Assembly (NCBI GenBank): GCA_024636075.1
Contig: JAGXHS010000059.1
Coordinates: 1-7,210, forward strand
From: Propionibacteriaceae bacterium
Lineage (GTDB): Bacteria; Actinomycetota; Actinomycetes; Propionibacteriales; Propionibacteriaceae
Reading direction: 5' to 3'
Length of the DNA stretch: 7,210 nt
Shown here piece by piece: positions 1 to 5,266 of the stretch (its first letter is position 1; each line of letters starts with the position of its first letter). The notes under the pieces were generated by a model. That model saw only the letters and a list, made by a program, of their open reading frames with translations. It did not search any database and was not told the DNA's origin. A program made the translations under genes and the position numbers.

Positions 1-1237
1 CCTTGAAGGTTGACCCGGCCTGATAGCCCTCGGCGCCGCCCAGTTTGGCGTCGACCGCGTAGTTGTACCAGGTCTCACCCGGCTTGCTGCCCATCTCCTG
101 ACGGTTCTGCGCCATCGAGACGATCAGCCCGGTCTTGGGTTGAATCATCACCGCCACCGAGATCACCGGGTCGGTCGGCCCCACCAGTGAGGAGACAGCC
201 GTCTCGGCTTCCTGTTGCGCCTTCGGGTCAACCAAGGTCTGGATGGTCAACCCACCCCGGTTGATTCGGTCGGCGCGCTCCTGTGGTGTTTTGCCGAGGC
301 TGGGCATCTTGCTGCTGATCAGCGTGTTGTAGACGTACTGACAGACGAAGGGATAGGGCGAGTCGATGCAACCGTTGCGGATCGGTTGCACCTTGGTCTT
401 GTCGAATTCAGTGTTCTTCGCTGTGTCGTGCTCAGCCTGCGTGATGAAGCCGAGCTCCAGCATGCGGGTCAGCACTACGTTGCGGCGATCGATGGAATTG
501 CGCACGTTGTTGATCGGATCGTTTGCCACCGGGTTCTGCACGATGCCTGCCAGCATCGCTGACTGGGCGACGGTCAGCTCGGCGGCAGTGGTGTCGAAGT
601 ACCGGTGTGCCGCAGCCTCCACCCCGTAGGAGCTGGCGCCGTAGTAGGCGATGTTGAGGTAGCGCTCCAGAATCTGGTCCTTGGTGAACTTGTTCTCCAA
701 AGCCATCGCAAAGCGCAACTCACGCACCTTGCGGCTGATGGTCACTTCCTGCGCCTTGCGGATGCCCTCTTGGTCGTTGTTGGCGGCGGCGGCCTCAATC
801 AGGACCTGCTTCACGTACTGCTGGGTGAGGGTCGAGCCGCCCTGGGTGTCGCCGCCGGTCGAGTTGCGCACAAACGCTCGAAGGGTTCCCACCGGGTCGA
901 TGGCACCGTGCTCGTAGAAGCGGTGGTCCTCAATCGCCAGCTGCGCCAGCTGCATCGTCGGCGAGATCTTGTCGAGGGTGACGTAGATACGGTTCTCGTT
1001 GTAGAACTGTGCCAGCAGCGATCCGTCGGACATCAGGATCCGGGACCGCTCAGACTGCGGCTGCACGCTCAGTGTTGCCGGTAGATTCTCCAGGCTGTCG
1101 GCGGCGGACTTGGTCGCGCCCCCGGCTACTGCGGTCAGCGGCAACGCCAATCCAGCGGTGAGCAGTCCGCACAATACGCTGACAGCCACGAACATGGTCA
1201 GGGCATAGAGCTTGGTACCGGCCGAGCGTGGATTCAT
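1..1237 (-). CDS. ponA2: Class A penicillin-binding protein (PonA2-type), N-terminal part, 3' end outside window
   Basis: This is a bifunctional peptidoglycan synthase that polymerises glycan strands from lipid II and cross-links peptides on the outer face of the membrane. The 412 visible residues start at an ATG at 1237. Residues 6-38 form a short cytoplasmic tail and one membrane anchor. A GT51 transglycosylase domain follows, with catalytic Glu103 in EDHRFYEH, GGSTLTQQ at 133-140, Glu173 in RKVREL, then ERYLN and a LAGIVQNP segment. A linker holds Cys290 and Cys299. The transpeptidase domain then begins, and the window ends exactly on its SxxK motif (Ser409-Lys412, STFK). The long segment between GGSTLTQQ and RKVREL and the linker Cys pair resemble mycobacterial PonA2 as I remember it. 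The gene is divergent from whiB4, as in mycobacteria. Whether a C-terminal PASTA domain exists cannot be seen. Family call is firm; the PonA2 subtype is inferred from context. Confidence 0.93.
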   Translation of the reverse strand, partial: MNPRSAGTKLYALTMFVAVSVLCGLLTAGLALPLTAVAGGATKSAADSLENLPATLSVQPQSERSRILMSDGSLLAQFYNENRIYVTLDKISPTMQLAQLAIEDHRFYEHGAIDPVGTLRAFVRNSTGGDTQGGSTLTQQYVKQVLIEAAAANNDQEGIRKAQEVTISRKVRELRFAMALENKFTKDQILERYLNIAYYGASSYGVEAAAHRYFDTTAAELTVAQSAMLAGIVQNPVANDPINNVRNSIDRRNVVLTRMLELGFITQAEHDTAKNTEFDKTKVQPIRNGCIDSPYPFVCQYVYNTLISSKMPSLGKTPQERADRINRGGLTIQTLVDPKAQQEAETAVSSLVGPTDPVISVAVMIQPKTGLIVSMAQNRQEMGSKPGETWYNYAVDAKLGGAEGYQAGSTFK

Positions 1238-1244
1238 GCTGCCC

Positions 1245-1250
1245 AGAGTA
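1245..1250 (-). promoter_or_regulatory. Possible -10 box for ponA2
   Basis: On the minus strand TACTCT lies 7 nt before the ponA2 ATG. It would place transcription start at or next to the start codon, giving a leaderless or nearly leaderless message. No Shine-Dalgarno sequence is evident before this ATG, which agrees with that reading. No good -35 hexamer is seen, so the call is weak. Confidence 0.3.
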
Positions 1251-1255
1251 CGTGA

Positions 1256-1272
1256 CTAGACTGTGAGTCTAG
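1256..1272. promoter_or_regulatory. Perfect 17-bp palindrome (CTAGACT-GTG-AGTCTAG), candidate operator
   Basis: Two 7-bp arms, 1256-1262 and 1266-1272, are exact reverse complements around GTG. The site sits in the divergent ponA2/whiB4 region. It lies directly upstream of a plausible whiB4 -35 box (1276) and just behind the candidate ponA2 -10 box. A dimeric regulator bound here could affect both genes. The protein that would bind is unknown; only a TGTGA half-site (1262-1266) recalls Crp sites, with no matching second half. Confidence 0.5.
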
Positions 1273-1275
1273 GCA

Positions 1276-1304
1276 TTGCGCATCCGTGGTGGCCGGTGTA
1301 GCGT
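1276..1304 (+). promoter_or_regulatory. Candidate SigA-type promoter for whiB4
   Basis: TTGCGC at 1276-1281 and TAGCGT at 1299-1304 are separated by exactly 17 nt. This matches the TTGnnn / TAnnnT pattern of housekeeping actinobacterial promoters. The predicted start near 1311 gives a leader of about 94 nt before whiB4. Confidence 0.4.
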
Positions 1305-1338
1305 CCGGAAAAGGCAGATCCACAACGAGAAACACCAG

Positions 1339-1362
1339 ATTGACCTCAGGTGACACCTCAAT
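1339..1362. repeat. Compound inverted repeats in the whiB4 leader
   Basis: ATTGA at 1339-1343 is the reverse complement of TCAAT at 1358-1362. Inside it, AGGTG and CACCT (1348-1352 and 1354-1358) form an 11-bp near-perfect palindrome, AGGTGACACCT. The region lies between the predicted whiB4 start and its ribosome site. It could be a protein binding site or a leader RNA structure. A GC-rich CCCC-GTC-GGGG element follows at about 1372-1382. Confidence 0.35.
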
Positions 1363-1404
1363 CGCACGCTCCCCCGTCGGGGCGGGGCGGGAAGGAGCGA
1401 AGCA

Positions 1405-1791
1405 ATGACGCTGGCCGAACTCGATGACTGGACCTTGTCGGCGAAGTGCCGCGGAATGGCCGATGCGCTGTTCCCGGAAGGGAAAGACCAGAAGCGGGCG
1501 CGCACGGTATGCATGGGTTGCCCGGTCAGGGCTCAGTGCTTGGCCGAAGCGCTCGACAACCGCATTGAATGGGGCGTCTGGGGTGGCCTCACCGAACGCG
1601 AACGGCGCCAGTTGCTACGTCAACGACCCGACGTCAAGTCGTGGTGCGCCGTGTTGATGGCCTCGATGGAGGAATCTGAGCGGATGCCCGACCTCTCCCA
1701 GGAGATCGAGACGTCCACTGCGCCCCTCGGTGCTTCGCAGTTGCACCCGGTGGGCCGAACGGAGACAGCCTCCCGGACCCTCACCGATTAG
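1405..1791 (+). CDS. whiB4: WhiB-family Fe-S redox-sensing regulator (WhiB4-like)
   Basis: WhiB proteins carry an oxygen- and NO-sensitive [4Fe-4S] cluster and act in the cytoplasm on transcription or protein thiols. The 128-residue product has the four cluster ligands Cys15, Cys36, Cys39 and Cys45 (C-x20-C-x2-C-x5-C), followed by GVWGG at 57-61 and a basic, arginine-rich segment ERERRQLLRQR at 64-74. The ATG is supported by a strong ribosome site GAAGGAG at 1391-1397. The conserved domain ends near residue 80. The remaining 48 residues, rich in Ser, Thr and Glu, match no domain I know. The divergent ponA2 neighbour and the downstream small protein and RidA-like gene are the WhiB4 context in M. 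tuberculosis, so I favour WhiB4 over other paralogues. This subtype rests on context more than on sequence. Confidence 0.93.
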   Translation: MTLAELDDWTLSAKCRGMADALFPEGKDQKRARTVCMGCPVRAQCLAEALDNRIEWGVWGGLTERERRQLLRQRPDVKSWCAVLMASMEESERMPDLSQEIETSTAPLGASQLHPVGRTETASRTLTD

Positions 1792-1800
1792 GCTGTCCGC

Positions 1801-1959
1801 ATGACCAAATGGGAGTACTTCACAGCACCGATCCTGAGCCACGTTTCGCAGCAGATCATGAACAATTTCGGGTCCGATGGCTGGGAGCTGGTGCAACTGG
1901 TCCCCGGCCCAAATCCTGACACCTTGGTGGGCTACTTCAAGCGTCCAGTTGCGAAGTGA
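1801..1959 (+). CDS. Small conserved DUF4177-like protein (52 residues)
   Basis: An open frame of 52 codons begins with ATG nine bases after the whiB4 stop and ends in TGA four bases before the RidA-family start. The product begins MTKWEYFTAP, has GSDGWELVQLV at 24-34 and ends GYFKRPVAK. The KWEY ... GWELV ... YFKR pattern is that of the DUF4177 small-protein family. The position agrees with the small gene Rv3678A between whiB4 and the RidA-like gene in M. tuberculosis, as I remember it. No Shine-Dalgarno is visible, so translation may depend on coupling to whiB4. There is no signal peptide or membrane segment. The function is unknown. Its fixed place in the whiB4 run and exact fit between the neighbouring genes make it a real gene. 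Confidence 0.82.
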   Translation: MTKWEYFTAPILSHVSQQIMNNFGSDGWELVQLVPGPNPDTLVGYFKRPVAK

Positions 1960-1963
1960 TGCG

Positions 1964-2425
1964 GTGACGACCTCCGACCAGCTCCTGTCACTCGGTATCA
2001 CCCTTCCAGATGTGGTGCGACCATTCGCTGCCTATGTGCCTGCCCTCAGGACCGGCGATCTGGTTCTCACATCGGGACAGTTGCCGGTGGCGTCTGGGCA
2101 TCTCATTGCCACGGGTGTGGTGGGGCGCGAGGTGTCACCAGCGGAGGCGACTGCGGCCGCTCGGGTATGCGCGCTGAATGCGCTGGCCGCTGCGGCCGAG
2201 GCGGCTGGTGGTGTCGACCGAATCGATCGCATCGTCAAGATCGTCGTCTACGTCGCCAGTGACCCCAGTTTCCACGACCAGCCGACGGTCGGGAATGGTG
2301 CCTCGGAACTGCTTGGCGAGATCTTCGGCGAAAAGGGTCAGCACGTGCGCAGCGCAGTGGGTGTGGCCGTGCTACCTCTCAATGCGCCGGTCGAGATCGA
2401 GCTCACCTGCCAGGTGCGCGGCTAG
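1964..2425 (+). CDS. RidA / YjgF / UK114 family protein (Rv3678c-like)
   Basis: RidA-family proteins are small cytoplasmic trimers; the archetype hydrolyses reactive enamines and imines such as 2-aminoacrylate released by PLP enzymes. The frame opens further upstream, but that part would overlap the small gene almost entirely and lacks family similarity. GTG at 1964, four bases after the previous stop, gives a normal 153-residue product. Visible features are LVLTSGQLPV at 33-42, the ALNALAAAAEA helix at 70-80, IVKIVVYVAS at 90-99, and HVRSAVGVAVLP at 127-138. Arg129 corresponds to the substrate-carboxylate arginine of RidA, and VEIEL at 143-147 is the usual C-terminal strand. The middle of the protein is more divergent than in E. 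coli RidA, so the substrate may differ. It is likely translated by coupling with the small gene and whiB4. Its stop overlaps the crp stop. Confidence 0.88.
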   Translation: MTTSDQLLSLGITLPDVVRPFAAYVPALRTGDLVLTSGQLPVASGHLIATGVVGREVSPAEATAAARVCALNALAAAAEAAGGVDRIDRIVKIVVYVASDPSFHDQPTVGNGASELLGEIFGEKGQHVRSAVGVAVLPLNAPVEIELTCQVRG

Positions 2426-3153
2426 TCGATCCGGCTGCGCAGACGATCCAGATCCTTGATCAGGATCGAGTTCGGATGCACTTCTATCCAGCGCCGCGCC
2501 TTGAAATCGGTGAGCACCTTGTTCACCGTCTCGCGACTGGCCCCAACCATTTGCGCCAGCTCGGTCTGGGTCAAATCATGACGCACATCGATTCCGCGCG
2601 GCGTTGACTGCCCGAAGCTGTCTGCCAGGTTGAGCAGCACGAATGCCAGCCGTCCCGGCACGTCGGAGAGCACCAGGCCTGACATGGAGTCGTTGGCCCG
2701 GCGCAGCCGGTGGGCCAGCTGGTGCAGCATGGCAGCCGTCACGTCGTGGTGGCGGGTCATCAGGTCGTGCATCTGTGAGGCGCTGATCGTCAACAACTCG
2801 GAGTCGATCATGGCGGTGGCCGTGGTGGATCTGGTGCCTTGGTCGAAGATGGACAGTTCGCCGAACATGTCGCCCGGACCGAACAACCACAGCAGTGACT
2901 CCCGGGTCGGGCGGATCATCGGTCGACCACCCCTGCGGGGAGTGGTCAGCAGCGGTTGGTGCTGTTTGCTGGAGCGGGTCAGTTTCACCTTGCCCGAGAC
3001 CACGATGAACAACTCCTCAGCGCTGTCACCGAGGGAGAACAGCTGTTCTCCCTGCTGGAGTCGGATCGGTCGCAGAGCATTGACCAACTCGCTGCGAGAC
3101 GCGTCGGCCAACCGCTGGAACAGCGGCATCGTGTCCAGGAGTTGGTCGAGCAT
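2422..3153 (-). CDS. crp: Crp/Fnr-family transcriptional regulator (Crp-like)
   Basis: This is a cyclic-nucleotide-type transcription factor acting as a DNA-binding dimer. I chose ATG at 3153 (243 residues) because it follows GAAAGGGA and matches the usual N-terminus of actinobacterial Crp; an in-frame ATG at 3201 overlaps a candidate -10 box. The sensor domain shows ELFIVVSGKVKLTR at 47-60 and the phosphate-binding cassette FGELSIFDQGTRSTTATA at 97-114, with Glu99, Arg108 and Ser109 in the cAMP-contact positions. SDVPGRLA at 163-170 leads to the helix-turn-helix LTQTELAQMVGASRETVNKV (194-213), whose Arg207, Glu208 and Lys212 fit a CRP-type recognition helix. Residues about 61-86 form an unusually long Pro/Arg-rich loop before the cassette. 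It converges on the RidA-family gene and lies downstream of the aminotransferase. Orthology to Rv3676 is supported by gene order. Confidence 0.93.
   Translation of the reverse strand: MLDQLLDTMPLFQRLADASRSELVNALRPIRLQQGEQLFSLGDSAEELFIVVSGKVKLTRSSKQHQPLLTTPRRGGRPMIRPTRESLLWLFGPGDMFGELSIFDQGTRSTTATAMIDSELLTISASQMHDLMTRHHDVTAAMLHQLAHRLRRANDSMSGLVLSDVPGRLAFVLLNLADSFGQSTPRGIDVRHDLTQTELAQMVGASRETVNKVLTDFKARRWIEVHPNSILIKDLDRLRSRID
2925..2947. repeat. GC-rich hairpin inside crp
   Basis: GACCAC (2925-2930) pairs with GTGGTC (2942-2947), and CCC (2931-2933) can extend the stem with GGG (2938-2940), leaving a TGCG loop and one bulged A. The element lies within the part of crp that encodes the extra loop of the sensor domain. 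It may be a codon-composition accident, or the trace of a small inserted sequence. Confidence 0.45.
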
Positions 3154-3199
3154 GGGTCCCTTTCGCTGACTCTGGCGTCCCAAGGGGTTCTGGGTGGTC

Positions 3200-3205
3200 A
3201 TTCTA
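3200..3205 (-). promoter_or_regulatory. Candidate -10 box for crp (TAGAAT)
   Basis: TAGAAT on the minus strand is one mismatch from TATAAT. A start about 7 nt further on (near 3193) would give a leader of about 40 nt that includes the GAAAGGGA ribosome site of the 3153 ATG. It overlaps the in-frame ATG at 3201, which argues against that codon as the start. No clear -35 is visible, so transcription from the upstream aminotransferase gene may also contribute. Confidence 0.35.
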
Positions 3206-3264
3206 GGTGACGCGATGTCGGCCCGGTGTTCGGCGGTGGTGCTGGTGAGCCGTCTCGCCGGACG

Positions 3265-4434
3265 TCACCAGAGAGATGACCCTTCGGTCGCCTCGTCGAA
3301 ACGTTGCACCACACCGTTGACACCCATGATCTCCTCCAGCGCTGTGAAGAACCGACGGTACGGCGCCGGGCGTGCCGTTTCACCCATCAGGCCGAGACGC
3401 CAGATCACTCCCGCTGTCGCGCCCAGTCCTCCGGCGACGCTGATCTCACGATCGCGCAGCTGCTCGCGGACAGCAGCTTCGTCCATCGAGGTCGGAACTC
3501 GAAGGGCCAGCACGGTGGGGAGCCGATGGTTCGCGTTCTGCACATAGTGGCTGAAACCGACAGGTTCCAGGGCGGCCATGATCGCGCTGTCCATCACCTG
3601 CACCCGTTCCGCGCGCTGCTGCATCCCCTCGTCCATCGCGGCATGGAGGGCAGCATGGAAGGCGTAGTGCAGGTTCACCGGCACCGTGTGGTGGTAGGTG
3701 TGTTCGATCCAGTAGTTCCGCAGGCCCTCGAAGTCGGCGTACCACATCGGCGGGGGCGTGCGGCGGGCGGAGTACCGCGCGAAGGCCCGCTCCGAGACCG
3801 CAACCGGTGCCAAGCCGGGTGGCGCGCTGAGACACTTCTGCGACCCGGTGTAGGTGTAGTCGATACCCCATTCGGCCATGTGGAATGGCTCCATGCCAGC
3901 GGTGGTGACCGAATCGACGCTGAACAGCGCGCCCGAGTGCCGGACGATGTCGGCGATCTCCGGTACCGGGTTGAGCACGCCGGTGCTCGTCTCGCCATGC
4001 ACCACCGCCACCAGATCCACGTCCTCCATGCGGTCGGCCACGTCCTGCGGATCGATCGCCACTCCCAGCGGGGCGGTCACCAATCGGACATGGGCGCCGT
4101 AGCGGGCGGCCATCTCGGCCATCCGGCGTCCGAACGCGCCGTTGGCGCAGACCAGCGCCACGTCACCGGGCTCCACCAGGTTGGCGAAACCGGCCTCCAT
4201 GCCCAGTGATCCGCTTCCTGCCAACAATGCGGTGAAGGCTTCCGGTTCGGTGCCGTACATGGTCCGCAGGTCCGCCTGGATCTCGGTGTTGAGGGCGAAC
4301 ACCTCTCGGTCCATGTGGCCCAACATCGAGCGCATCAGCGCGGCCTGCCCGGCGGGGTGAATTGGCGTCGGTCCCGGCGTCAGCAGAACGTGATTGCTGT
4401 GCGGATCGTCAAAGGTGTGATGCTGGGCGGGCAT
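3265..4434 (-). CDS. Class V PLP-dependent aminotransferase (alanine/serine-glyoxylate type)
   Basis: The 389-residue product transfers amino groups through a pyridoxal phosphate Schiff base, in this family usually from alanine, serine or a ureido compound to glyoxylate. Motifs in order are LTPGPTPI at 18-25, GSGSLGMEA at 73-81, HGETSTG at 146-152, the cofactor Asp174 in SVDSVTT, the PLP lysine Lys200 in GSQKCLSAPPG (197-207), TYHHTVP at 246-252, and Arg346 in WRLGLMG for the substrate carboxylate. This is the full domain at normal length. The frame is open to 4512, but ATG at 4434 starts 15 residues before the conserved region and gives a natural N-terminus; its ribosome site is poor. The gene is absent from the M. 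tuberculosis version of this locus as I recall it. The amino donor, and so the pathway (glyoxylate, serine or purine degradation), cannot be decided from sequence alone. Confidence 0.9.
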   Translation of the reverse strand: MPAQHHTFDDPHSNHVLLTPGPTPIHPAGQAALMRSMLGHMDREVFALNTEIQADLRTMYGTEPEAFTALLAGSGSLGMEAGFANLVEPGDVALVCANGAFGRRMAEMAARYGAHVRLVTAPLGVAIDPQDVADRMEDVDLVAVVHGETSTGVLNPVPEIADIVRHSGALFSVDSVTTAGMEPFHMAEWGIDYTYTGSQKCLSAPPGLAPVAVSERAFARYSARRTPPPMWYADFEGLRNYWIEHTYHHTVPVNLHYAFHAALHAAMDEGMQQRAERVQVMDSAIMAALEPVGFSHYVQNANHRLPTVLALRVPTSMDEAAVREQLRDREISVAGGLGATAGVIWRLGLMGETARPAPYRRFFTALEEIMGVNGVVQRFDEATEGSSLW

Positions 4435-4546
4435 GACCCACAACACTACGACCAAATCACTGCATGGTGTGAGCTGACCGCCGGCCAGCCGTCCCCGGTG
4501 ACAAGACGCCATGGTGGTGACGGGGTCGAAACGGCCGGGGAGAGGT

Positions 4547-4573
4547 TGCCACCACTACAGTGGACGGGTGGCA
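4547..4573 (+). promoter_or_regulatory. Candidate leaderless nth promoter within nested inverted repeats
   Basis: TACAGT at 4556-4561 ends seven bases before the nth GTG, so transcription would begin on the start codon itself, typical of leaderless actinobacterial genes. The -10 box is the centre of CCACT-AC-AGTGG (4552-4563). An outer repeat TGCCACC (4547-4553) / GGTGGCA (4567-4573) embraces it and includes the start codon. No good -35 is seen at 17 nt spacing. Confidence 0.4.
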
Positions 4574-5266
4574 CAGGAATCCAGGAAGGCCCGCATCCAG
4601 CGGGCGCGGGTGATGAATCTCCTGCTGGCTCAGTGTTATCCGGGTGCCCGGGCCGAGCTCGACTTCACCAACCCGTTCGAGTTGTTGGTGGCGACGGTAC
4701 TGTCTGCGCAATCCACCGACAAGCGAGTCAACCAGGTGACCAAGGAGCTCTTTCGCCGGTGGCCCACGCCGGAGACCCTGAGCACCGCAGAGCGCGGGGA
4801 CCTCGAGGACGTGGTGCACCCCACTGGATTCTTCCGGGCCAAGACTGACTCCCTGTTGCGGCTCTCCGCAGACCTGGTGGATCGGTTCGACTCGCAGGTC
4901 CCGCAGACGCTGGGCGAACTTGTGACGCTGCCGGGCGTCGGCAGAAAAACTGCCAATGTGGTGCTGGGGAACGCAATGGGAGTTCCGGGCCTCACACCTG
5001 ACACCCATTTCATTCGGGTCACCGGCCGGATGGGATGGACCGAGGCCACGAAACCGGACGATGTCGAGCGGGACGTGGCCCTGCTCTTCGAACCTGACGA
5101 CTGGGTGCAGGTCAGCCACAACGTGATCTGGCACGGCCGACGCCGGTGCCATGCCCGGAACCCTGCCTGTGGTGCCTGCCCGGTGGCCGAACTGTGCCCG
5201 AGCTACGGAGAGGGCCCCATTGATCCGACGCGCGCCCAGAAGCTCATCCGGGAGCCCCGCGGATGA
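4568..5266 (+). CDS. nth: Endonuclease III (DNA glycosylase / AP lyase)
   Basis: Nth removes oxidised pyrimidines from DNA and cuts the abasic site by beta-elimination, the first steps of base excision repair. The GTG at 4568 gives 232 residues and an N-terminus matching family length; the frame open to 4511 adds sequence that looks non-coding. LSAQSTDKRVN at 45-55 is the conserved first helix. The helix-hairpin-helix LPGVGRKTAN (121-130) carries catalytic Lys127, and Asp145 in PDTHF is the second catalytic residue, though most homologues have Val before it where Pro144 stands here. The [4Fe-4S] cluster loop is complete: Cys194, Cys201, Cys204, Cys210 (C-x6-C-x2-C-x5-C). The stop overlaps the next start as ATGA, so nth, the TlpA-like gene and the Nudix gene form a coupled operon. 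No Shine-Dalgarno is present; a leaderless start is likely. Confidence 0.95.
   Translation: MAQESRKARIQRARVMNLLLAQCYPGARAELDFTNPFELLVATVLSAQSTDKRVNQVTKELFRRWPTPETLSTAERGDLEDVVHPTGFFRAKTDSLLRLSADLVDRFDSQVPQTLGELVTLPGVGRKTANVVLGNAMGVPGLTPDTHFIRVTGRMGWTEATKPDDVERDVALLFEPDDWVQVSHNVIWHGRRRCHARNPACGACPVAELCPSYGEGPIDPTRAQKLIREPRG

Noticed and set aside
1262..1266. TGTGA as a Crp binding site upstream of whiB4
   Set aside because: The second half-site (TCACA after six bases) is absent. A single half is expected by chance.
1877..1963. Upstream ATG for the RidA-family frame
   Set aside because: It would overlap the small DUF4177-like gene for over 80 bases, and the added residues do not look like the family. 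GTG at 1964 gives the standard length.
2428..2467. Five GATC sites in 40 bases and a GATCCT/AGGATC hairpin (2451-2467) at the end of crp
   Set aside because: The codons for ILIKDLDRLRSRID account for it. There is no T-run after the stem, so it is not a convincing terminator, and no replication feature is near.
3154..3201. Longer crp start at 3201 adding 16 residues
   Set aside because: There is no ribosome site, it overlaps a TAGAAT -10 candidate, and the added residues have no family counterpart. ATG at 3153 follows GAAAGGGA.
3304..4209. Open frame of 301 codons on the plus strand
   Set aside because: It is antisense to the aminotransferase, whose motifs are complete on the minus strand. 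Its product is Arg/His/Gly-rich without domain features, typical of high-GC shadow frames.
4511..4567. Upstream ATG for nth
   Set aside because: The added 19 residues are unlike the family and would include the candidate promoter. GTG at 4568 gives the usual N-terminus.
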